Positions 27,801 to 39,800 of a stretch of DNA of 64,000 nucleotides are shown piece by piece. The DNA is from Acridotheres tristis (Eukaryota; Chordata; Aves; Passeriformes; Sturnidae): contig CM072892.1 of the NCBI GenBank assembly GCA_037013685.1, positions 19,845,501-19,909,500 on the forward strand, written 5' to 3'. The translations under genes and the position numbers were made by a program. Positions within the stretch are counted from its first letter, which is position 1, and each line of letters begins with the position of its first letter. The notes under the pieces are model-generated. The model was given only the letters and a program-made list of their open reading frames with translations. It did not search any database and was not told where the DNA came from.

Positions 27801-30800
27801 GAAGAATTTATTCATAATCTACTTCAAAACTTAATTTTTTTCTTTGTTGACTGGATAATTGAAGTAGTAGTGTTGCAAAATAGTGAATGGTAATCTTTGA
27901 GAAAATACATACCAATTTTAGCAGTAGCTAATGTTTTACTGGAATGCTCTGCAGTGTCATTTAAATTTCATCAATTCAAGTGACAATAATTTCTGCACCT
28001 TACAGGAATCTGAAGCTGCAATACTTACACATTTTCTATTTTGTATGGTGCTGTCGGAGTTTGACTCTTATACCTGGATTTCTACCATCACATTAAAAAA
28101 GAAGCGTATTATCTTTAGAACTCAATTTTATGGATGAAAATTTTGTAGATATTTTACTTTACTAACTTCATTAAATCATTCCCCTGCCCCTCAAAGAAAA
28201 TCTTTATTTTCTGTACTCAAACACTGTAAGTAGTGTTTGAGTACAGCAGTCTTCACTAAATTAGCATAAATTGGGAAAACGCCACTCAAGTTGATGAACA
28301 AGTTTTGGAGGCAAGTGGTCTCTGTGCTTAACATCATAACCACCTGGAGTCCCCATGCAATAGTCTAGAGAGACATATAATACAGCCAAATTGCTAGAGT
28401 CATAATGAGCCTGTCGCCTACATGAAATAAAAGTGCAAAATATGTTATTGTGCCGTTTTTAATCTAATTGCCTAGTAATCATCAGGAGGTAAATACTCCT
28501 CACTATCTTTCCTGAAAAGATTAAGAACTTAACACTCCCTATATATTTATTTAGTTTCTTGTTTCAAAAGCCTTCAATCCCAGTTCTGTTTAGCAAATGC
28601 AGTATTTTGTATCTTTTCATATAAGTGGAGCTGGCTTTGCAATGTGTTTAATAAAGTCAATTTCCACTTTGACTATGTGCAACCAAAAGGGAAGATGCTT
28701 AAAAAGAAGAAAACACTATGGTGAATATACAGTAAAGGTCTCCAAATTGTATGCTGCATCTGCCAGTACAGTTTACTTTAAAGTAATTTTCAAGTCAACA
28801 CTTGTACAAAACAGTGAACAAATGGTAAAAATGGTGAAAATACAACTTCTGTTAAAAAATAATTTCTAGACTCACTAAGGCAATGAACCATGTCCATGGC
28901 ATGTTTTATACTCTGTCTTCTGTGATGAATGGCAGGACTGTTGAGCAATATAAGGATAAAGTAATTTTTAATTCCTGTGAGGAGGTAAGATGGTGGGAAC
29001 AGTGAAGATCCTCCAACATAATTTTCTACTCTGTGTTTTCTCCCACAGAAATTTGAATACAAAGGCTGCCTTTATCAACTGCATAGTTTTTTTCCCCTCA
29101 GTTTCTCATACTTTATAATTTGGCTATGAATTTTAAAGAATGGAGCAGAGATTAGAAATTCGCACCCTTTGTGTCCTGTTGAAAGCATATCAACCCCTCC
29201 TCCTTAGACACTGCAAAATTCCTTGCTAATAAGGCTGACTGAACAAGTCTTCATTAAACTGCATGTTGCTGGGCTGGAGAATTTGTCTCCATCAGCCATT
29301 CAAACCATGACCTGGACAAATCAACCGTGATGCCTCAGATGTGAAAAGCCTTTGTTTGGCTTCTCACGTTCTGAACACAATTAGTAGCTCTGCAACTCAT
29401 CCTTTTGGCCAAGGTAGAGTCATGCTGTTCCTTGCTGTAACTACTGGTCTTGAGATAAGTCACTCTGAGCATTCCTCAAGTGATTCAGTAGAATGTGATT
29501 TTAACCATGTAACTCCCAGTCCCATGGAAATGAGTGGTAGGTGAGAATAAAGCTGGTTACACACAGGTAGCATAGTCATTCTGTACTGTCTGTGCTGGCA
29601 ACCTAATGGGAAATGTAATTGGAGAAAATTTCCACTAAACTGAGGTAAATAAACTGACTTACTAAATATGTCTGTCATTAAGGTGACTGAGGCTTCTCTC
29701 AGCCTCCAAACACTGTGGTCCAGATGTTTACCACTCCTTCTTTCAACCAGAAGTTACAGTAGATGTGACTTTTGTGTAACATGGCAGAATATACAAGTCT
29801 TTCATTAAAAATCACCTTCCATGTGAAGATAAAGTTATTATAAATTATAAAATATAAAATATATAAAATAAAGGAGGTGGCTTTTTGTAATAGACATTAA
29901 AGGCTTAGGAGCTGTTTCACAAATATGTAACTCCTTGAGCATGTCAGAGTTTGCTTTGCTCCAGAAGAATGAAAGGCCAGAGTTTTTAAGCTGTATTTCC
30001 TCCTCCTAAATCCTGAGGATCATGCATTTACTTTGGCACTGGTTTTGCTGCTTCTTCAGATTATGTTTCTCTTCCCTTCAGTGTTACTGCACTGGAAAAG
30101 TGGTATGTCTTCTACTCATTATGGTCAGGAGTTAAGATTTCAGATTTTTTGCCTCAGGCACTGGCTGAAGCCTTTCTCTGTTGTGTGCCTGAAAGTCATA
30201 ACGCAGCGGAAGCATGCAGCAGGTGAGCCTGCTTTCTGTCTGTCTGTCTATGCATATAATTAATTATCTGTATTTCTGTATATCTCTGGGGGTGTGCATG
30301 TATACATACTCTTATTTGTAAATTCTTGCAAGACTTCAGACAAAAATGTCAGTTGTGTTTCTTGTTGGAATGGATGGGTGAACATCATACCAACCCAACC
30401 AAGTGGCTCTTTAATCAGACAAGTCTTAACAGTGCCGTGTTCCCCCTGGCTTCCTTACCCACCCCATCCCTCTTTATGCACACAGATCCTGGTCTCCTCA
30501 GCCACAGCACAGATTGCTTCGCAGCAGCAGGAGAAATGTTTTCTGTCAGTTGGAATATAACCAGGGTATGAGCATTCTCAGACACTTCTGAACTAGCCTT
30601 GTCTTTAGGGCACAGCTCCTGCCTACAGCTCAGAGGCCAAGAAGGGCTTGGTCACTTGTGACAGGAGGTGCATCTGAAGGGATCTATTTCAAGCGGATTT
30701 AAATGGCAGGCATGGTTAGGACACCCTTAGGGTTGAAGGAGGCATCTCTCAAGAGTTCTCAGCATGAGAACTGGACAGCTGGACAGTGGTCTGTGACCTG

Positions 30801-33800
30801 TGAACTTCTCTACACATTTTTCTTCCCACAGAACTTAAAACGCTTATTGGCAAAATGCTGCTTTAGGCATGTGGATTTATGTAACAAGCATAAACTTGTC
30901 ACAGACTATGTCTCAGATTTCTCAGGTATCAGTGGGTTTGGCTATTCATATTTTCAGTCATGAGAAGTTGTATTTAGCTCTGACTAGTGCCTGGATTATA
31001 CCGTGTGTTACATAGCTGAGGAGTATCTGGCTTTCAGTTAATATTTTCTCCTAATGTATTTTGATGCCTTTCATTCTCTATGTGGTGTTTTTTTGCTTTG
31101 ATTATATGCTGGCCTAAACCATCTTGTCCTGCTAGGATGATACTACAGAAACCCATTTTGGACTACTGAGCTTTAATTTTGCCATCTTTTCATCCCAAGA
31201 AAAGGATCCTGGAATAGCAACTGTTCAGAATTCAGTGGTTGCAAGATAAATGATGAACACAAGCCAAATGCTGCTGACCGAGGATTGTGTTCAGCCTGGG
31301 CTTGGTTCCTTCTCTCTTTCTCAACTGCTGCAGGATGAATACAGGCCAGCAGTGATAAGATACTGATCAAGAACAAGTCCTCATCTGTTATCTATGCTTC
31401 AAATGCCTCAGGAAACAGAGTTGAAACAGACTGTCACACAGCTTTCATATTTTGTAAGTATGAATAGGAATAAGTATGAATATGAATCTGAGGTGTGATG
31501 AAAATTACACCTTCTCAGGGGTAGCTGGGAGAATTTAGAGACGATTTGCTCAGTGATCTGCTCTGCAATGAGATCCATTAGGCTGCCAAACAGGCCCCAG
31601 CAGTAAAAGCTCTATTGGTTAGCCATCTACAACACTATCTGCCAGAAAGGTGTCAAACATCCAAAGGACAATCTTAGAAGTGATGAACTGGACACACAAT
31701 ATTTATCAGCTGGTTTTAGTTTGTCTGTAGGGGTTGTTGGAAAGGTATTATTGCCACACTGGATTTTGACTGAGCTTTCATCAAGATCCAAGGTGGGATT
31801 TTGACAGACTGGACCCAAACTGGCAATAGCAGAGTGGGTAGAATCCTTCTCTAGCATGACAGATGTGAAGTTCAGGTTGAGCTCCTGTGTAAAGAAAAAC
31901 AGAGTTGAACTTAGGTTTCCCACAGCCAAGCAGAGGCTGAGTTACCAGCTTAATAGGCATTTTGGAGTGAATTTATCCTTTACAGTTTTCACAAAAGCTG
32001 TTGACAGTTTTTGAGACATTCTGCTTAGAGATAATAACAGCTCTATAGTGCATGTATTTTTTTGGAAAGCAGGTTTTATTTATTTCCCCACAAATCTGAT
32101 TGTATCCCTAATTTGGGTTAATTAATGTGCACATTTTAAAAGGTTTTGTTGTATTAGACAAAAGGTCAAGGGACTACCACCTTATGAGGAAAAAATCTGT
32201 TTCCTGAGAAACAAGCTTGCTTCAGTATGTCTATGACATCCCAGCACCCCATGCAGTGTTCTGTCGTGGTGGCCACATTAATTATGGATCCTAATTGGGA
32301 ACAAGAAACAAAAGAGGGAGTCTAGGGAAAGATGACTTCATCTCCCTGCTCGTCTTACATACTGTTCCAAACAAAAAGATTGAGGAAGCAGACAAAACAG
32401 CAAACAAAACTATCTTTACAAGGTTTTCCCTTGGCTAAAGAGAGAAAGGATAAAATGAGAAAAGGAACACTGTTCACCTGGAAAGTCACAAGAGCAAGTC
32501 TGAGTTTTCATCTTTTCCAGCCAGCATGTTTGTTTAAGCCCACACCTTCAAAAGTTTTAGTTCAAGCAGTTTGTCCTTGGGCTAATTTCTCCATCTCATT
32601 GTGCTTTAGCCTCAACTTGCTTTAAGCTTGGGAATTTTAAGCTTCTGTGAGAGAAGCTTTTTTTCAAACGCCTTGTCTGCTACATGAAGTTGTTACAACA
32701 AGGTGTGGGAGGGAAATGAGGCATGACAATGTTGCATAAGGGACAGCTTCACGGTTGGCAGACCTGGGGGGATTACAAAACAAATGTTCCAGTTCTTCCA
32801 TTAATTATTTAATTTCGGATGAGTAGTATAGGCTCAACTTGGCAAAGGCCTGGTTTTAACCTACAGATAAGGTTGCCACAAGTAAGGACAGCATGCGGCA
32901 TTTCCTAATTTACTAGTTGTTTTGGGTTTTTTTCTGAGGAAAGGCATCTAAGCACTGATCCTGACTCCTTGCCTGTCAACACATATGTAACCCTCTAGCA
33001 AGGCAGTCGTGTCTCTCCTGCAGGCTGGCAGGCACCAGCTTTGTTGCATGCTGTTGGGCACCTTTCCCACAGAAAAGACCCACCCAGTTGTCCCTGCAGT
33101 CCCTGATCACATTCATTCCATCACCTACCCTCACTTCCTTTCATCATTTAATTCACAATCACCATTGTTCCAACACCCAGAAATCATAGCTAGGCCTTTC
33201 ATTTTTGCCACACTCCACCATTCAAACCATAAAGCCATTTACCTTCTGTGGGTAATTTCATGTACTTAAAATTATTTCTATACAGATATAATTTAATGGG
33301 TAAATGGAAAATCAATAATTTTTCTGTATGCCAGGAACTTTTTGGCATTACTTCCCAATTATCCAGACAACCTTGCCTTCAAACAATCTGTCTGTTTTCC
33401 TCAGTGTATCGAAATATCGCATGTATTTTTTTTCTACATAGTATTCAATAAGGGAAAATGAGAAAAGCCTGAATAACCCAAGGAATGTCACAGAGGAGCA
33501 GAAGGATGTTAGCTGTTTTATCAGAGGCACTGACAGATTGTTCCTGTGGTTTTCAGTCTTACACCTGAACTGCTTGTGGCAGAGGTAAGGGCAAGGAAAG
33601 AAAAAAATACAGGCTAAAACAGGACATTTGGGAATACACAGAAGTGTATTTGGCAGGTGGAACACTCTGTGTTGGTGAACCTGGTTGTTTGGTAGGTAGG
33701 TTGGGTCTCCTTCTTCCTTTTATGGCAAGAAATGGCAAGAACTTCCTGGATCATTAAGTCTAATTTCTGCTATCACAAATGGACATACCCTGTTATTGAT

Positions 33801-36800
33801 GTCATAAATTGGTCTTGACTGGTGTTTTCAAACAGGTGGCTTATTCTTTTCATTTTCCATCTGCAAGACTGCACTGGAATCTCATACCCTTCCAATGATC
33901 AAAAACCATCCTCGAATTTCGGTCCTTTAGTTTGAGAGAGACTCGTGTCTATGATTGGAAAACATAGGAAAATGTTTCCAAGAAGATTAGAAATGACTGA
34001 CTGACCGAGTTCTTTAAAATGTGGTATGTGCTTTGCATTTAAAAGTTGTCTCTACATTTACTCAGTCTGGAGTAAATCCAAAACGTGCACCTGAGAGGAC
34101 AAAGGGAAATCCCAGTCCTAAAGCCAGTTGGTGATGGAAGAGTTAACGGGACAGTAGTTCAGCTGCTGACACGGAGAGCAGCCTGCTGCATTTCTGCAAG
34201 GTGATGAGCTGAAATGTTTGGCAGTTTGGTTTAATTTGCCCAAAAAAAAATTGCATTTTTTTTTACTGGAGGAAGAAAGCCCACAACTTCGGGAGTTTTG
34301 TTCGGCGGAGTTTAACGTTAAGTTCCGCTCTCGTTCCGCCGGCTGCTCCCTGCCTGTCTGTCCGTGCTTCTCCCAGCTCCCGCGTTTCTGGGTGTGCCAG
34401 ACCTGCCCCCAACCTGCACATTCCCCACCTCCCCGCCCTGGCCAGCGGGCGGGCCGGCGCGGAGCCGGAGCGGGAGCCGGAGCCGGGGCAGAGCCGCGGC
34501 TCACGGGCACGGCGGGCGCAGCCAGCCCCGCGGAGCGCCGGCCGGCCGGACCTGACCCCGCCGGAGAGCAGCCAGCACGGGATCCCGCCAGCTCGGCCGC
34601 CTCGCCTTCGCTTTTTTGCTTCGGTGGGAGGAGGAGGAGGAGCAGCGCATAAAGTTCTTTAAGCAGCAAGGTAATGCAGCGGCGGGGCCGGTGCGCGCCT
34701 GGGCAGGCGGAGGGATGGCTGATACTACAGAGAAAGGAGATGGGGAGAAACAGCTCCAGCCCATGAAGTACAAGGGAACCTCCTGCACGGTATTTTTGAC
34801 TTGGGAAAGTTTTATTTACGGGCAGAGTTTGGTGCTCTGAGCGCTTCTGGTAGGATGAGGCAGAGAGTTGAAGTTTCGTCCCCTGAGTGATTAAAAAGAG
34901 AACTGCACATTTTATGTATGCAACTAAATCGGCATTTGATTTCCTCCTGTGCCTTATTCACGGCGCCCACTGCGCTGGTACGAACGCACCGTGCTGTAGA
35001 GCGACGAGGATGTGGGGGAGGAGGGTGGCTTTCTTCGTGAACTTCCATGGGACGCTATTTCTGTCTGATCAGACGGAGGAAAAGCTGGCTGTTTCTTTGT
35101 AGTAGAAGCATGCAAAAAGAGCTGTATTAATATTCTCAAATATTGCTGAAATTATAATAGAAATTTGTGTCTGTTCCCACTGAAATGTTCAAGAAAGGGA
35201 AGGTTTGGAAGCAGGTTTTGCTGTGAGATTAACAGCTCTGCGCTGTTCTGTATAGAATTTCAGTGGGTGAGTGAGCAATTCAGATTCGTCAAGGCTGCAT
35301 TGTTAGGGGATTTCAGTGCCTCGGTATTTGTTGAAAGCACAAGCAGTGTATTGCCCTCGTATGCAGGAATAAGCAGCTGGATTTACGCAAAAGTGTACGT
35401 CGGGCACTGAATTTTGAAGTGCAAAAAAGCAAATTTCAGCTAAGTTGTGCTCTATAAGAAAGGATCATTTCATGCAAAACATTTTATTTCCTCTGTTATT
35501 TTCAACACCATTTAGTACTGCAGTATCATGTGTGTCTGAGTACTTTGAGAGCAGGTTGTGTGAGGACATCCTCACAGATATGTTTATATTTGGCCTTCTG
35601 AATATTGGTCTGGCTTTCTTTGTAACTTGATTTTTAAATTTTTTACAGCCAGTTCCAAGATGCTCAATTTGACATCAACTCTCCACATCTAATTTAGTTT
35701 TATTAATATTTTTCTGTGAGGGAGCAGCACTAAAATTCATTCAGCTGTTTTGAAATTCATCACACAACAGGAGAGTGAGATGGAGGTGCTTAAATAACCA
35801 TTGCTATATTTTTTTCCATGCAGATTAAAAGGTCAAAAAGCTTTAAAGTGATCATGTAGCTGGAGCTTCTGCATATCACAAGGCATAGCACATCCCTGAC
35901 TTAGGTCCTTTGAGAACTAGAATAATCTCACCTGCCTAAAGCACTCCTGTGACTTCACTGAGCAGGGTTTTGTTAATCAGTTCAGTGGTTGATTGCCTCT
36001 GCATGGTTTTTAATCTCAGTTTCTCCATGTTGCCTACCAACTACCACGTATCACTTATTTGATCACAGCAATTTTTCTTTTATAATTTTCTGTGTAGGTG
36101 CTTACAGACTGATTGTTCCTGAATCTCCCATGGAGCTGATTAAATAGGTTGAGCTTTTGTCTTTTGGTGTGTGGTAGAGGTTTTATTCCTTTATATTGTT
36201 GTGAATCTTTCTGAACAGTTCTCAGTTTTTCTGTGTTCCTGAATTCTAGACAAAAGATCGGGTTCCACCAGGAATCAGACCATACTACATAGACAAATGA
36301 AATTATTTCCCATCCCCTTCATGTTTTTCTCTTCCTAAATCCTATTGTATCAGTTCTTTTAGTCTCAAGATCACATCAGATGTGGTAATCATCCAAATCG
36401 TCTCCAGAACCACTGCTTCCAAAGGAGCCATCCATCCCATAATGTTGCCTACTTCTCTCTGACTCTCCTTACCTGAGGGAAATCCATGCACACTATCTCT
36501 TAGTACATTCTACTGAACATACCATTTATGGTAAAACACCTTTACAGCCAACAGTAAATGAGGTGTACAAAATTATTTCCATCTAAAAGTGTCTCCTACT
36601 GGCTCAGTGTAGCAAGAAAGGCTCCCTTTTGCCACTTCAGCAAAATTGCTGCTTGTGGGATATAGGAGTTCTGCTTTACATATCTTTTATCTGCTGCATC
36701 GTGCAAGTGCAGACATCTAAGGAATATATTCACTCAGTAGTGCAATCTGCTTGGCATCTGGCCATCCACGGGCAGACAGGGCAATATTCCCTTTCCAGGT

Positions 36801-39800
36801 GGTCCCTTGTTAGGAAATGAATGAAGTAATGTAAATGAAAAGAACCAACCTGAACTTTCTCCTTCCCAAATTTAAGAGCTCCCCCGAAGCTGGAAGCTGT
36901 TCAGATGAGCTTATTGTCTGTTTTGCAGCTGCCTCAGCATGTACAGGTTCCAGCTGGGACCAACAGAGAATCACTGAAATGCTGTCAGGAATGCTGATCC
37001 AGGAGACGCTGTCCTGACCTGAAGTTCATATACTCTCATGAGAGCTCCTGTTCTCAAGAGATTTTCAGCTTGCTTTGCAGGTGAAAAAGACGATGAAGAA
37101 ACACTCAGACTTTGGTGTACTTACATAAAACTTACAGTTTACAAACTGCTGGAGTGGACAGCTGCTGCAGGCAGGATCCTTGTTCTTCCAGCCAAATCAA
37201 AAGTAAAGCTGGTCTTGGCTGAAAAGGGAATTGTTGTTTCCTCAGTTTCTGTACCCAAGCATTACAGAGAATAAGAAGGGAAATAAGAAGGTAAGAAGGG
37301 AAATAAGAAGATAACAATAGATTTTTTCTTTTTTTTCCTTCCACCAAAGATCATCGAGGAAAAGGTCTTGCCTATCACAAAAGCAACCAGAACTTTTCAG
37401 TTTGGACAGTGAGACCCAGATGTGAATTTTAAAAGTCTGCATACTCTAGAGCTACATGTACGTAGAGACTCAATGCTCAGAGCCAAAAGTTGGGGAAAGC
37501 ATATAGGATTCCAGTAGCTGCCCTCCTGTTAAACTCTACCCTGTGTTTACAGAGGATAATGCTACCAATGCTATCTATATTTATTCTTTGTGTCGCGAAG
37601 ATATTGCCACTTCCATTGAATGACTTTCTGATGGTTCGTGCTGTAGCATGCTGTGCTGGAGAAAGAGATAAAGTATGTAGAATTAGTTCTTGCCTTAAGT
37701 TAAAGTTGCAAACCGTCCACTCAACATCCTTGATCAGCCAGAGCTTCCTGTGAAATGACTATAGCCAGGAATCTGCCGTGTTTTCCTATTTCTAGTGGAC
37801 TTTGAAGGATGCCAGTTCCAGGCACGAAATGCTTTTAACGTGTTTGGTGTGTGTTGTTTTGATCTAGTTCAAATTCTGTAATTAGCGCCCAGGCTTGTCC
37901 GTACAAGCCGGTCCTGCGGAGGAAGGAGCCTGTCGCGAAGGCCCGGGCTCCCTGCACGGACACACAGCCCCGGGCTCCCTGCACGGACACACAGCCCCGG
38001 GCTCCCTGCACGGACACACAGCCCCGGGCTCCCTGCACGGACACCCGGTCCCAGGCTCCCTGCACGGACACACAGCCCCGGGCTCCCTGCACGGACACAC
38101 AGCCCCGGGCTCCCTGCACGGACACACAGCCCCGGGCTCCCTGCACGGACACCCGGTCCCAGGCTCCCGGCACAGCCCCGGCGGCCGGGGAGGGGAGCCC
38201 TGCGGGGAGGGCAGCCCGCTCACCCGCTGCTATGGCAACAGGCCGGGAATGCCTCTGGCTCAGCCATCCCGCTCTCCCATCCGAAGCGCCTGCTCTGCAG
38301 ACAGCTCCATTGTCTGTCGGACAGTTGTCTTTCCATCGGCTTCCAGCGAAATAGCCTCTTCTCGAAGACAAAAGGCTCGGCACAAAGAGACTGAACAGGG
38401 CTAAAAGTTTAAAGGGGAAAAAAAATTCCCCTTAATTTATGTTTTAACTATAGGGGAGAGAGGAGAAAAATAATTCTGGCTCCTCCTAAGTGATAGTTGG
38501 TGAAGAAGGAGAGGAGTCATAATTAGGTTTTGTTGGGATATGGTAATTGCTTCCTGATGCATCCTGAAACTATTCGCAAGGACACTGGCTCACCCACAGG
38601 ACTGTGGCGTGGTTTTTATCCCTACACAGGCTGCTGCCAATTGACAACTGTTCAGATCATGTAATGAGAGATCTGGATTTCAGTTTGCTTTATGGGTAAA
38701 CCAGTTTTCATATGCAAAATCATCAGAGTTGGCCCCAAGAAACAGTTTTGTTTAGATCCAGCTCAGAGAACTCAAGTGCAGATTTGCCAAATGTCAATAG
38801 ATACCTTGTTTTCTGGAGCATGTTGTGGTGTGGTGATGATGGAGAAATTTAGGGGGGAGGATACTGCTGAGTTAGTAAATACAGGATTTAACCTTGGAAG
38901 CTGTCAGCATTTCTAGAGCATTAAAATTCTGGTTCAAATAAACACACTCCCAGTATATTCTCATTTCTCGTCTCAAGCAGAAACATGTTTTCCTGGAGCC
39001 AGTGGGAAGACAAAATTCTCCTTCGTGACTTCAAGTGCTCTTATGTGTGTTTCTGAACAAAGCCTACAAGAAATGCCATTCCATGTGAGAAGTTAAATTC
39101 AAACCTTTCCATAGGGTGCATATTCTTGTCCACATGACTGGCCTTTTTGTTTCCAACATTTGACCTTGATGTGACCTAGATGAGTGGTACAGATCTGCAA
39201 ACTGAAGAGATGCAGTGCAAAAGATCAGAATACATTACATTCCTAAATGAGTTTAGATATTTCTTCTAGACTTGTTAACCTAGCAGAAGTCCTCTGGTGA
39301 TACTTTCTCATCTGACAGCTATTTCTGACATTTTATGTAAGTCCTTTATCCAAATAGACCAGTGGACAAAAAAATTTCTCCCATCCCCATTTTCATAACA
39401 TACTGAAGCAGTTTTGCAGTATTATCTCATGAACAAAAAAAAAAAATCTCTTTTCCTAGGACACATCAGCTCATGAAATGTTAGAATAGAATGCTCACCA
39501 GTGAACTGAGCAGTCATTCTTGTCCATAGCAATGTTGTTCTTAGGTAACTCCTGTCAAATTTCCTCCACCAGTCAGTGCTGCTATGTAAGAAACTGCTTT
39601 TGAGTATTTTGATTGTGCATTAAGTGTTGCCCATATATTTCTTGACTGTTCATTTGATATTTTTGTAGGAATACATTAAAATACATATTTTATAATCTGA
39701 GTACCTTTTGTTTAAGCTCAGTAAACTCCTCATGTGCTTCATTTCTCTAATCCCTGTTGTATCCTTTGGGCAGACCTCAGTTCTTTCAGGACTCTTCTGC

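Noticed and set aside
34218..34652. 144-codon plus-strand ORF over the island
   Set aside because: Low-complexity Gly/Ala/Arg-rich translation caused by GC content, with no recognisable domain.
34118..34669. 183-codon minus-strand ORF with a Leu-rich start and Ala-Pro repeats
   Set aside because: It needs a TTG start, and its apparent signal-like Leu run is the complement of a GGA repeat. The openness follows from the GC-rich island, and no family is recognised.
37945..38180. Direct repeats as a CRISPR array
   Set aside because: The repeats are contiguous with no unique spacers, and the host is a vertebrate.
37835..38383. Minisatellite as a protein-coding repeat gene
   Set aside because: Both strands are open, the unit length is a multiple of three and the flanks show no exon structure, so the frame is a by-product of the repeat. 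Kept as a low-interest finding only.
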